The notes below the pieces were generated by a model. The model saw nothing but the letters and a program-made list of their open reading frames with translations, ran no database searches and had not been told where the DNA came from. From contig JANVFP010000013.1 of the NCBI GenBank assembly GCA_027919835.1, positions 248,001-312,000 on the forward strand: a stretch of DNA of 64,000 bases, written 5' to 3'. Positions 11,787 through 22,627 of this stretch are shown piece by piece; position 1 is the first letter of the stretch, and each line of letters opens with the position of its first letter. A program made the position numbers and the translations under genes. Source of the DNA: Lentinula raphanica. Taxonomy: Eukaryota; Basidiomycota; Agaricomycetes; Agaricales; Omphalotaceae.

Positions 11787-12370
11787 CAGCTGATTCTGCC
11801 AGGCTTTTGCAAAAGATTCCGATAACTATCCAAACATGTTTTGCAAAAAATCTGGATAACTCATCGGCCCTACTAGAAAACTAATATTTAAATGATTTAA
11901 AAAAGAATTAAAATATTATTTTTAATAATGAATTGCTTATATCTCTTGAACCAGCCATTTTTAGAGAAAACTGAGACCCCCCTTATGTAATATAGGTCTA
12001 GGGCTACCTCCCAACCCCCAACCCCAACCCCTAACCCTAACCCCTAACCCTAACCCCTAACCCATGAAAAATATCCTCAACCCCTAACCCCTAACAGGCC
12101 CCAACCCCCTAACCCCTAACCCTAGTTTCCTTATGTTGGGCAACAAATCAGACCCCTCCCTATGTGGGGGTTAGCACAAGTGCTAACCCCCACGGTCGGT
12201 GCCTGATTTGTTGCTTAATCCCAGTTTTTTAGTATTTTTATTATTTTTTAATTCTTTTTTAAATGATTTAAATATTCATTTGTGGCAGTGCTGATAACTA
12301 TCCAGATATTTTGCAAAACATGTTTGGATAGTTATCGGAATCTTTTGCAAAAGTCTGGCTGAATATGGTG
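11787..12370 (+). mobile_element. 584-bp TIR element, copy A (MITE-like)
   Basis: The imperfect termini CAGCTGATTCTGCCAG and (inverted) CACCATATTCAGCCAG lead into a longer inverted repeat containing CTTTTGCAAAAGATTCCG and AACATGTTTTGCAAAA. The interior has AT-rich arms, an array of CCCCTAACCCTAA telomere-like repeats (about 12003-12126), and a perfect 14-bp-arm hairpin (GTGGGGGTTAGCAC, loop AA) near 12163-12192. No coding capacity is present. It is flanked by GAACACA (11780-11786) on the left and GTTCGTC (12371-12377) on the right. These differ, because each is half of a different 7-bp duplication. It is identical by eye to copy B. Confidence 0.9.
12003..12126. repeat. Telomere-like CCCTAA repeats inside copy A
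   Basis: These are mixed CCCCTAA and CCCTAA units, interrupted by ATGAAAAATATCC. The same array is inside copy B (about 22872-22995), so it belongs to the mobile element and does not mark a chromosome end. Confidence 0.85.
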
Positions 12371-13440
12371 GTTCGTCAGATAACTTGGCTCTTAATGCCT
12401 TGATGTCCTTCAACGACACTCTTGCGGATTTCACATCGGCCTTACGTCTGAAGGAGTCGGAATCGGACTCTGGAAAGACGAAGGTCAAAGACCCTGAACC
12501 ATTTGATGGTTCTAACCCCCGAAAACTCAAATCTTTCCTGGTATCTTTGTCTTTGGTATTCATTGATCGTCCGAACTATTTCACTGATCAGCGGAAAATC
12601 AATTACGCCTTGTCATACTTGACCGGCGCCGCTCGTGAATGGTTTGAACCGGACATCTTGGATCCGAATGTCGAAGCTCTACCTGCTTGGACCACGTCAT
12701 ACGCTGCTTTAGTCCAGGAGCTGCAGGAAAACTTTGGTTTGTACGATGCGCAGGGTGAGTCCGAAGATAAACTCGGAACCCTTCGGATGCGCAACGACGA
12801 AAAGGTCGGAGCGTACAATATCAAGTTTAACACTCTGGCTGCTGCCTCCGGTTGGGATGTGAACGCTCTCCGATGGGCGTATCAGAAAGGACTAGCACCC
12901 CGACTCAAGGACGAAATAGCTCGTATGCCGGAACCTCGGACTCTTTCCGAATATCGGAGAGAAGTGTTACGGTTGGATAACCGTTATTGGCGCAGAGAAG
13001 AAGAGAAGAAGCGGGAAAGTCATCGGTTTTCGGAGCCTTCGGACCCAAAGAAAGGGAAGAAGGATGGCAAGAAACCGGTACCGTTTAATTCCTCTCAGAA
13101 CTCTGGTGCTAACCAGTCCTCTTCGTCCTCTGGTTCGAACTTTAACAATCAAAAGAAGTTCGGTAATTCCAACAACAACAAAGGCAACTCTGGCAACAAG
13201 TTTCCGAAGAAATCGATCGCAGACAACCTCGGCTCCGACGGCAAGCTCACTCCTGCGGAACGGGAACGTCGTAAGAAGTTTAATCTCTGTCTTTTCTGCG
13301 GACAAGGTGGTCATGTCCTTAAGGACTGTCCCCGGAAGAAGTCTAAAGAAAATGCTGCTAAAGGCAGAGCTGGCGTTCTCGAGGATGTAGCTGAAGAAGA
13401 AGAAATTCCGGACTCTCCGTCGGAGGAACCGGAAAAATAG
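12371..13440 (+). CDS. gag: Gypsy gag, C-terminal part (N-terminal part now at 23212-23903)
   Basis: This frame is open from the element-A junction (SSDNLALNALMSFNDTLADF) to the TAG at 13438. It has the helical capsid-like core of Ty3/gypsy Gag (FDGSNPRKLKSFL, TGAAREWF) and a single CCHC zinc knuckle (CLFCGQGGHVLKDC) for RNA packaging. The first 230 or so residues are missing here because a 584-bp element and a later inversion moved them to the opposite strand. When the element and one copy of its duplication are discounted, the frame continues from the other half. The pol frame is already open at this stop, and an AAAAA run precedes the TAG, which suggests expression of pol by -1 frameshifting. 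Confidence 0.88.
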
Positions 13441-16400
13441 TCCGCAACTCCTGTCCCTCTGCACGAAGCAGGAGTTGCGTTGACCTGGTTCGTGCTCCAC
13501 CAGAGGTGCTAACTCTCAACGCGTCCGCTCTTTCTAATCTCGAGAAATCTTTCATCATACCTCTGTCTGCTAAAATCTCTACTATTACTTCTGATTACAT
13601 TTCCATCTCTTTTGATTCTTTACTTGATTCCGGTTCTACTGATTGTTTTATTGATACTTCATTTGTTCGCCAAAAAAGAATTCCGACAAAACCTATCCTT
13701 ACTCCGATCAATCTCCGATTATTTGATGGTTCACTTTCTCCGACTCCGATCTCGGAATACGTTTCGTTATCGGTAGTTTTTCCTTCAAACGAGCAACTAC
13801 CTCTGGACTTTTATGTCACACCTTTGGATTCTTCTTGTAAAGCAGTTTTAGGATATAGTTTTCTCTCCCGCTGCAATCCGTCGATTGACTGGGTAGCGAA
13901 AACAATTACAATCCGAACCACTGATCAAGTTTTATCACAGACGTCTTCTTCTGAGATACCCTCCGACGGATCGGAGGACTCAGAGAATCTTGATCCGACT
14001 CGATACCCTCGGTCACCTCCAGATGATCCTCTTCCTACAAGAACTGGTCGATCTGCCTTCACCTCCCGTTCTCGTTTGAAACCTCGTCCTCTTTCGGACA
14101 AATTTCCTTTCGAACCATTATATACTTATCCCTCCGTTGTTCAGATGGCTTCAAAACTGGAATACTCCGGAGTCGATATAGCCTTGGTCGGTGCTACGGT
14201 TTTTCATCATGCCTGCAAGATGTCTGGTATGGAACCCCTTCTACTCTACGCTGTACACTCCGAAGTGGCGGCTAGAGCCTCTCAACCAGCACCGCCGACG
14301 GCGACATCGGACTCTAAATCTCCTCCTATTCCTGAAGCTTATCGGGATTTCGCTGATGTCTTCGACGAAGTCGAGTCAGAAGTGCTCCCAGAACATAGGT
14401 CTTACGACCTGAAGATTGATCTGGAGGAAGGTGCGGAACCTCCGATCGGAAGAATTTACCCTCTCTCCCCTCGTGAGCTGGAAGCTCTACGAGAATTCAT
14501 CGACAAACAGTTGGTTAGCGGAGCTATTCGTCCTTCGACTTCTCCTCATGGAGCTCCTGTTCTCTTCGTTCCGAAGAAGGATGGCTCTCTCCGACTCTGC
14601 GTCGACTTCCGAGGACTAAACCGCATCACCAAAAAAGATCGGTATCCTCTCCCACTCATTTCCGATTTGCTTGACGCCCCGAAGAAAGCGAAAATCTATA
14701 CGAAGTTGGATCTCGCTCATGCTTATCATCTCGTTCGGATCGCCGACGGAGACGAATGGAAGACCACATTCCGAACCCGATATGGTTCTTTTGAATGGCT
14801 GGTCATGCCGTTTGGTCTCACCAATGCTCCTGCTGCGTTTCAACGTTTCGTCAATGATATCTTTGCTGACTTACTCGATGTCTGTGTTATAGTCTATCTT
14901 GACGATATCCTCATCTACTCCGATGATCCGACGGCGCATGAGGAGCATGTCAAAGAGGTTCTTCGACGTCTTCGCAAACACAAACTTTTCTGCAATCCGG
15001 CGAAATGTGAATTCGGAATTGACACGGTTGAATATCTTGGGTATATTCTCTCCCCCGACGGACTTTCCATGGCCGAGGACAAAATCAAGGCTATTATCGA
15101 TTGGCCGACGCCAAGGAAGGTTAAGGACATTCAGTCCTTCCTAGGTTTTGCGAATTTCTATCGTCGTTTTATTCACAATTACAGTGATATTGTCGTTCCG
15201 ATGAACCGACTCACTCGGAAAGATACTCCATGGGTCTGGACTTCGGAATGTCAAGACTCCTTCGATACGCTTAAGCACGCTTTCACTCACGCCCCTATTC
15301 TTTCTCATTGGGAACCTGATAAACCTCTTATTGTAGAAACAGATGCGTCGGATTATGCTCTAGCAGCTATCCTATCCATCGTCGGTGCCGATGGAGAAAT
15401 TCATCCGGTGGCCTTCCTTTCTCGCACTTTCCACTCTGCCGAATTGAACTATGACACTCATGACAAGGAATTGCTAGCTATCTTCGAAGCTTTTAAAGCT
15501 TGGCGGCATTACCTTGAAGGTTCGGGCACTCCGATCGACGTCGTTACGGATCACAAGAATCTGGAGTATTTCTCCACTACGAAGATTCTTACCCGACGGC
15601 AGGTCCGATGGTCCGAATACCTTCACCAGTTCAACTTCGTTATCCGTTTCCGCCCTGGAAAACTCGGTGCGAAACCTGACGCTATGACTAGACGATGGGA
15701 CGTCTATCCCAAAGAGGGGGATATCGGCTACGCGCAAGTTAATCCTCACAATTTTAGACCCATATTCACTAATGATCAACTCACTACATCACTTCGTGCT
15801 ACCTTCCTTGAAGGTCCTGTTCTTCGAGCGTCGGTCGTTATGGACTTTGAAGCAGTTCATCAATCGATCCGAGAACATTACTCCTCCGACGGCGAAGCGA
15901 TGGCGGGATTGAAGTTGGTCGATGATCCTGCTAACCTCCGATGGACTATGGGTTTAGATGGTCTCTTGCGTCTGGATGGTCGAATCTACGTTCCGAACTT
16001 CGGAGATCTCAGGTTGCAGATCCTCCGATTCTTTCATGATCATCCTCTGTCTGGCCACTTTGGTCAGAATCGGACTCTCGAAGCTGTACGTCGTCAATAT
16101 ACTTGGCCAAAGGTACGAGAATTCGTTAAGGACTATGTCTCGTCTTGTACGATTTGCGGTCGGAATAAACCCCGTCGGCATCGTCCCTATGGACTTCTCA
16201 AACCTCTCCCTGTGCCTTCTCGTCCTTGGGATTCAATCTCAATGGATTTCATCGAACAACTTCCTGACTCCGACGGCTACACCGCTATCTTGGTCGTAGT
16301 CGACCGTGCTTCCAAACAAGCTATCTTCATTGCCTGTGACGACAAAATCACCTCTGAACAATTGGCGCAACTTTTCGTTATTCATGTCTTCTCTAAACAC

Positions 16401-17315
16401 GGTGTTCCGAATCATGTTACCTCCGACCGAGGATCGGAATTCGTTTCGGCGTTTTTCCGAGCTTTAGGTCAAGCTTTGTCGATGGAATTACACTATACGT
16501 CTGGTTATCATCCGGAAGCTGATGGTCAAACCGAACGAGTAAACCAAACTCTGGAGCAGTACATCCGGATCTATTGTTCTTATCAACAGGACGACTGGTC
16601 ATCCCTTCTTCCGATTGCGGAATTTGCTTATAACAACGCTCCTAACGCTTCTACTGGTCTTACTCCGTTCTTTGCTAACAAAGGCTACCATCCGAACATC
16701 ACAGTCCGACCGGAGATTGATATTCGTTCCGACTTAGCCAAGGATTTCGTTGTTAATCTTGATGAGCTTCATACTTTTCTACGTGATGAAATCACTAATG
16801 CTCAAAAGAAATACAAGGAACAGGCTGATCGAAAACGAATTCCTCCGCCGGAGTTCTCCGTCGGATCGGAAGTCTTCGTTCTAGCAAAATACATTAGATC
16901 CACTCGACCTACAGCGAAGTTTGCAGAGAAGTATCTTGGACCTTTCACGGTTCTTGAGAAGATCGGCTCTCTCTCATACAAGATACAACTCCCCGATTAT
17001 CTTCGTCGCATTCATCCTGTATTCCACGTCTCGCAACTCGAACCCTCCTATCCGAATCCGATTCCGAATCGGACCCAAACACCTCCACCTCCGATAGAGG
17101 TTGAAGGTGAAGTCGAGTATCTCGTTGCTGAAGTACTTGATTCAAAGCTGGACCGTCGGTTCAAACGTTGTCCCCTCCGGTACTTCGTTAGATGGTCTGG
17201 TTATGAAGGTACCGATGAGGAGTTCTCTTGGGTTGCTGCAGACGACATTCATGCCGACGAACTCATTCCGGCTTTCCACCTCCGATATCCAGACAAACCC
17301 GGACCTTTGACTTAG
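13441..17315 (+). CDS. pol: Gypsy Pol polyprotein: protease, RT, RNase H, integrase, chromodomain
   Basis: The frame is open across the gag stop to the TAG at 17313, about 1,290 residues, with no stops. Domains in order: a retropepsin-like protease with a DSG site (LLDSGSTDCFID); reverse transcriptase with VYLDDILIYSDD; RNase H with VETDASDYALAA; an integrase zinc domain (HPLSGHFGQNRT, CTICGRNK) and the DDE core (SMDFIEQLPDSDGYTA, VTSDRGSEFVSAF, GYHPEADGQTERVNQ); then a C-terminal chromodomain (YLVAEVLDSKL...YFVRWSGYEGTDEEFSWV). It lacks its own AUG near the start, so expression probably needs a -1 shift near 13432-13440. All catalytic residues I can see are intact. Confidence 0.95.
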
Positions 17316-17631
17316 CTATGTGTTCATTTTATATCATTGATTTTCCTTCTGTTTTCATTGTTGTACTAACACTACACTTCGGTGTATTTTATTCAACACT
17401 CTCGGTATTTATACTGATTGAGTATAAACGCGATGATAGCAAATTGAGCGTTTATATTTTTTCTGAACTTTTTTCCGACGGATTTCCGTCGGACTTATCG
17501 TTGTTTTCATTTATTGTATCTATTTCACTATTCCTTTCTTATTAGACTTCATTTCACAATATGCAAGTTCATTATATACAAAGTTTGGACTTCAAGAAAA
17601 ACCAAGAAAATTTTATATACAAGTTTTACTA
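17316..17631. other. Gypsy spacer after pol
   Basis: This is AT-rich, with a short perfect hairpin (TCCGACGGATTTCCGTCGGA) near 17475-17495. It is probably where sense and antisense transcripts end. No ORF is seen. Confidence 0.5.
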
Positions 17632-18972
17632 CTAGTCCGAACTGTCCTCTTCATCCGAGGAGTCCACTTGAATGACTTCCATTTTCTTTTTCTTCTCCTT
17701 GTCCTGCTCCGTCTCCGTCTCCTTCGGCGCATTATCTTCTCCCACCTGGAAAAACTCCAACAGGTAATCGAGGGTGGCCTCGATAGTCCGAAGGCGGACG
17801 TCAGCGTTGTGGGCCTGTCTTGATGATTCCGCCCGGTTTTCCCTCAGCATGTCCAGGATCTCTTGCTGAGTATTGGCGAGATCGGAGAAGGTCTCCTTGA
17901 GACCCTGGATGTCGTCCTCGAGGTTGGACAACCTCAAGGAGTTGTCGGTCCCTCGGATCGGAGTCTTCGCCTTCCTAGGTTTTGGTTTGCGACCGGGACC
18001 AGTACGAGCTGGAACCGCTCCGACGGAACCGGACCACGAGCACTGCACCTTGTTGTCGTGGCAAGGCTGGCAGGCGGTGGCATTCTTTCGAGTCTGCGGA
18101 ACGCAGAACTCGTCCCGTTCGAGGCGATGACACCTCGCACAGGCTCGGTGTTCGTCGGACTCGTCGTCCCCTCCGCTAGGAGCCGGCGATGCCTCCGAAC
18201 TGTCGTCGTCGTCGTCGCCGTCGTCCGGACCTGGGTACTCGTCGTCGCTCGGATCTCCTCCGGTGCCGACATTCTGGCTATGAGTTAGGAAAGCGAAAAG
18301 GAAAGAAGTTAGTGACTTACCAAGAAAGGAATAAAGGGAAACTCAGGAACATACCTTCGAACTCGGGATGGACCCGCCGATGGCGACTCCGCCGGAGTCG
18401 ATCTCGTTGTGGTGTTGTGCTAACAAGAAAAATGTCAGTATACTCATTTAGGAAAGAAGGAATTTTCTGCTTGCCGAAGCATCAGAAAATCGTTGAAGTC
18501 GAAGCAACCGAAGTTGCTCCGGCGGCGGTAGCTGATGAGAGCCACCAACCTTGGTCTTCTTTTTGGCTTTACCAGCCCCTTCTTCCTCCGCTCGACGTTT
18601 TTTGCCTTCCCGAACTTTCCGTCGGTGGGCTTCGTCTACTCTCTCCTCCGCCTCGCGTTGGAGTCGTTCCTCTTCAGCTCGGCGTTCCTCCGCCACTCGG
18701 CGTTCTTCCTCTCGTCGTTTCTCTTCCTCTTGCCGCTGTCTCTCCTCCGCTTCTTGCTTCTCCTCCTCCTCCCGCCGTCGTCGGTTCTGTTCTATACGCT
18801 CCCGCATCGCTGCGAGCGCCGCCTCATCCGCCTCCGCCTCACGTTGTCGTCGTTGTTCGGCGGTTTCTTCACCCCGAAGCCGAAGAACTGGAAGCCTGAC
18901 TAAGTCAGGTCCATCGGTGGTGGTAGTGGTGGTCGTGGTGTTGGCGTTGGTGTTGGACCGGAATCGAGACAT
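17632..18972 (-). CDS. Antisense accessory gene inside the gypsy element: coiled coil plus Cys-rich domain
   Basis: This gene lies between pol and the 3' LTR on the opposite strand. Exon 1 starts MSRFRSNTNANT and has a Thr run, then a long Glu/Arg-rich coiled coil (about 110 residues of E-A-R repeats) with a basic, nuclear-signal-like end (GKAKKKTK). After short introns (about 18421-18470, and 18278-18355) comes an acidic stretch and a Cys-rich module, CARCHRLERDEFCVPQ then ACQPCHDNKVQC, resembling fungal DNA-binding zinc clusters. A second coiled coil follows (LSNLEDDIQGLKETFSDLA), and the protein ends SSDEEDSSD. The first intron has no standard GT donor and may be GC-AG. The function is unknown; it could regulate or package the element. 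Confidence 0.6.
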
Positions 18973-19215
18973 GAGAGAAATTTTCGTTGAAGTCCCCTTT
19001 AATCCTGCTCCGCTTTTATAGCTTGGATCGGCGCACGGACCATCGTTTAGGGCTGGTCTTTTCGCGTCAAAATTTTAAGACCACCATCAAACCGTTTCCT
19101 AATCGGGCGGGCCGATTCCAGAGCTCTAGAATCGGACCAACGGAGTCATGTGATCGGATCAACAGGATCATATGATCGTGCTGGATTTCGTCATCGGCTT
19201 TCGAGGGCTCAAGCC

Positions 19216-19229
19216 TAAGAGGGGGATAC
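19216..19229 (+). promoter_or_regulatory. Polypurine tract of the gypsy element
   Basis: The purine run AAGAGGGGGATA sits directly before the 3' LTR, where plus-strand DNA synthesis would start. Confidence 0.65.
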
Positions 19230-19815
19230 TGTTACGACCATCAGAATCGGAGCTCCGTCGGAGTTTCACTTGGAGGTTGGACTTGGAGATTTCCTGAATC
19301 TCTTTAAGTCATTCCCAACAGCATCCACCTTGTCCCTCATTCCGATTCCGCCGGTGCATCGGTTTGGACTAACTTGATTATGATCTTATTGTTTTATTCT
19401 CTGACAGCTCAGCTGACTTTTATATTGATTTACTTTACAATAGCTTATTGTCTTTCTCACCTCCGATGCTGTAGTACCGAGATGTGTATCGTCTTATTGT
19501 ACTTTAGATTAGACTGACTATCCGTACAGTATATAAGGAGCCTGTACATACTTACATACCTCAGTTTTAATATCAACTTGGATTACCTCGTTAACGTTAA
19601 CACTCACCTCTGTGCTCTCGGTGTCGTCTTGATCGTTGATCATCGCCGACTCCGAACCTCCGTCGGACTTCGTACACGTTGTACTCGTCCTCCTCTGCTC
19701 TCTTGGTTGAACACGGTAACGTGGCGAGGGTGTTGCTCAATAACAACACTAACGTTCAACAATCCTCTGTGTCTCTGATCGGAGCTCCGACTCCGTCGGT
19801 GGCACGGTCCTAACA
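19230..19815 (+). repeat. Gypsy 3' LTR (586 bp)
   Basis: It begins TGTTACGACC and ends GTCCTAACA. A TATATAAG box lies at 19530-19537. It matches the LTR at 23955-24540 (inverted) with only two differences seen by eye, so the insertion is recent. It is followed by the duplication CAAAG at 19816-19820. Confidence 0.94.
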
Positions 19816-19820
19816 CAAAG

Positions 19821-21864
19821 TCCCATATCAGCTAGTTTGGCCAACGTACCAACGCTGGTATCGATCTTGGAGGCTGGTGAGAAATCATCGCCTTCCTCAT
19901 CCTAAGTAATGGATCATAAATCAGTAAACGATTCAGTTCAATGAGCTGCTAACAATAATACCTGTGGCACGACACCATATGGGTAAACAACGATAAGGCT
20001 AATGTGATGAAGCGTCCGCTTAGAAAATGCCAATTAGCTCCTGTAATTAGTGGAAATGAACTATTACTTTACCTCCTCGGGCTTTGCTTTCGAAACGCTT
20101 TTGACGATCGGCTGTTTGACTTTGTCAGAACGAAAACCCGCGTTCGCCTCCCGTTGAGCTTGCTGAAGCCTTTTGTCCGTTCGCGAGGACTCTTTGACTG
20201 CACGGACTAAAGCGGAATTGGAAATCGTGGATGGCCCAGACTTCGACGTAAGATCCTTAATGGCAGCCTGCACGGTATCCGAAATATCTGATGAGTCGTT
20301 GTCTTGTACAGTTTGATCTTGTTCATTTTCTGTTAACGATTCATCGAGAACCATACGGGATTTCGACGATGAAGTCCTAGTGGCCTTTGTGAGACGCTGA
20401 GAAGAGGACTTCCTACGGGGTTTGTTCGGTTTGCCCCGAACGCTGGTGCACCGTTTATTACTGCGAAGCCTCCGACGTCGAGCGTGGTTATGGCTAACCC
20501 ATTGGGGCAGCTTTTGCTCCACTGGGTCAGGGGACTCTGGGCGTACCCAACGCTTCTTCTTGGGTCCCTCGTCGTTCTTGCTGATGCGTGTTCGCTTCTG
20601 CGAGAACGTCTTCGTCTTCTGGGGGTCCAAATCCTGAGTCGCTCGCTTACGTTTGCCAGACGAGCGGACGGTTGATGAAGATGCACTGCTTCCTGACGTA
20701 CCAGACTTTGACATCTTGCTAAACGTGGTTTTTGATGTGGACTTCGACGTGGACTTCGACGTGGACTTTGATCTGGACTTCAATACCGTGCTTGATGCAG
20801 TGCCTGCTTCATGAGGTAGCGACGCCGATGCCGACACCGCCGATGCTACAAACGTGAATGCACCAGACGGCGGCTTTGACATGGGTGGCGAACGCTGCAA
20901 TAGCGCTGAAGCAGGCAACGAGGGTCCGGGCGTTGGCAGAAATGGCGTTGACGAGCCAGATGTGGGGGAATCCTGTGGGGTCCAATCAGACATGGGAGAA
21001 TCCTGCGAGGACAGATCAGGCTTTGAGGAGCCAGCCGTGGGCGAATCGGGCGTGGCAGGGCCCGGCATTGACTCAGAGGGATCCTCAAGTGGGGGTTCCA
21101 CAGCGGGCTCGTCGATGAAGTCAAGAAAGTCATCCTCAACCTCTTTGACAAGCTCCTGCACCGAACGAGTGGGGATAACAAAAAACCCGAATCTATATCC
21201 AGAGCGGGTCTTTGTGTGCGTAAGCAGTGGGTCAAAAATATTGAAAATACCAAACGATGCCTACCGTACGGCCGCTGATCACCACCGACGTATTTTCTAC
21301 AATGCCTAGTAAACGTTAGCAGCTGCTGGTAATATGCAAAGCTCCACCCAGGGTTCAACGGGTTCCGATGATTAGCCATATCTACGCCCATGCTACCTTG
21401 TTTGTGCGTCCAGCGTGATCTAATGGCCTACGCCCGTGCTCGAGCGATCCGCAGCCCTCACAACAACGTTTTCGCCGTTTATGGCCTACGCCCGTGCTCG
21501 AGCGATCCGCAGCCTGGCAATAACGAAGTGGACAAGCAGAAAAATTTCTGCTAGCACAAACACGGCTGCTGTGGGCGCTCAATAGCCAAAACAGAACATA
21601 TGAAATGCCTTGAGGTGGGGTGCAGGCAAGGAAGATGTATTGAAATGGCAAAATGAAGAACTTACCCAATGGCAGGAGGCTCAGAATGATGAACCAAAGG
21701 AGGATCAGCATTGCTCCCAAATTCTGTGGGAGTAGACGTGGTGGTTGGGAAGGAGGAAGGGTGGGAAGGGGGAAAAGTTGGTTGATATTCCCAGCTGGGT
21801 CTTTTAAGACGCCGCTTGCCTGCCTAACAGGTCCCGGAGATTCCCATGCAATTTTCTTCGCAGC
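19821..21864 (-). pseudogene. Unknown cargo gene, 5' part (split by gypsy insertion and inversion)
   Basis: Minus-strand exons: about 21864-21666 (AAKKIAWESPGPVRQ...), a middle exon near 21391-21270 (NHRNPLNPGWSFAYYQ...), a long exon about 21212-20067 rich in Ser/Pro/Lys (KSTSKSTSKSTSK, GKRKRATQDLD, several basic nuclear-type signals), and 19901-19821 (DEEGDDFSPASKIDTSVG). The last exon runs in frame into the CAAAG duplication and would continue in frame at 24546 on the plus strand. The protein is low in complexity and likely nuclear. I do not recognise the family. A stop (TAG) at 21865-21867 or an upstream intron limits the 5' end, so the true start is not known. It is non-functional as it stands because its 3' half is on the other strand. 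Confidence 0.65.
21423..21514. repeat. Two copies of a 34-bp direct repeat
   Basis: ATGGCCTACGCCCGTGCTCG followed by AGCGATCCGCAGCC occurs at 21423-21456 and again, exactly, at 21481-21514, with a 24-bp spacer. It lies between exons of the cargo gene, probably in an intron. Confidence 0.9.
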
Positions 21865-21867
21865 CTA

Positions 21868-22627
21868 AACCGTTTCGGCAACTTTCTCCCACGCCCGCTC
21901 CTTATCCGCATCCCTCATCCTCTCGGCCCTCAACCACCACTTCATCTCCCTTGAGCAGCTCCAACACATTCTACCACACCTACAACTTCCCCTTTGACAA
22001 CAACACAACCCAAAAACAGGCTTGACAACAGGAATACGAGGAGGCAAGGAGGAGAGGCCAAGAGGGAACGAGGGCACCAGGTAGCGGGGAGATGAGGCAA
22101 CAAGGAGGCAAGGAAACGAAGGGACAAGGAAATAAGGGGACGAGGCGGCAACGCGACGAGGCCACAATGTGGCGGGACGCGACGAGGCGGTGATGCGACG
22201 AGGCCACGATGTGGCAGGACGCCGACGATGGTGTTCAACGACAACACAACGCGATGGGACGACGACAACACAACGCGACGGGACGACGACAACACAAGGC
22301 GACGAGGCGACGCCGCTCCTCCTCATCCCATTCTTCTTCCACTGCCACTGCTACTCGCACATCCACCACCAGCATCCGTCTCGTCGTCTCGCTGTCGCAC
22401 CGCCTCGCCATCTTTCGTCGTCTTGTCGTCCTGCTCGTCGCATCGTCGTCGTCGCATCGTCGCATCGTCGTCGCATCGTCGCATCGTCGTCGCATCGTCG
22501 CATCGTCGTCGCATCGTCGCATCGTCGCATCGTCGTCGTCGCATCATCGTCGTCGCATCGTCGTCGCATCGTCGCATCGTCGTCGTCGCATCGTCGCATC
22601 GTCGTTGTCCTATTTTTGCTTGTGTTC
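21868..22627. repeat. Minisatellite and simple-repeat block next to copy B
   Basis: 22010-22088 is the inverted partner of 11534-11611. 22120-22310 is GACGAGGC/ACAACACAACGCGACG repeats. 22430-22610 is dense GTCGTCGCATCGTCGCATC repeats. The open frames across it are low-complexity artefacts. The end, TGTGTTC (22621-22627), is one half of a 7-bp duplication whose other half is GAACACA at 11780-11786. Confidence 0.75.

Larger units (their letters stand above)
12371..19815 (+). mobile_element. Ty3/gypsy chromovirus, 3' portion (gag C-terminus, pol, antisense gene, 3' LTR)
   Basis: This is the larger half of one gypsy insertion. Its other half (5' LTR and gag N-terminus) lies at 23212-24540 on the minus strand. 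The two halves share LTRs of equal length (586 bp) and the same 5-bp duplication, CAAAG, found at 19816-19820 and (inverted) 24541-24545. A chromodomain at the end of Pol places it among chromoviruses. Confidence 0.9.

Noticed and set aside
12003..12126. Internal telomere or chromosome-fusion scar
   Set aside because: The same array occurs in the inverted element copy at 22872-22995, within identical 584-bp boundaries, so it is part of a mobile element.
20846..21309. ORFs opposite the cargo-gene exon
   Set aside because: They are mirror translations of the Ser/Pro/Lys-rich exon, with no independent splice or domain evidence.
22235..22600. Long Arg/Asp/Cys-rich ORFs on both strands
   Set aside because: They are translations of GTCGTCGCATC repeats, open in several frames at once, with no splice or domain support.
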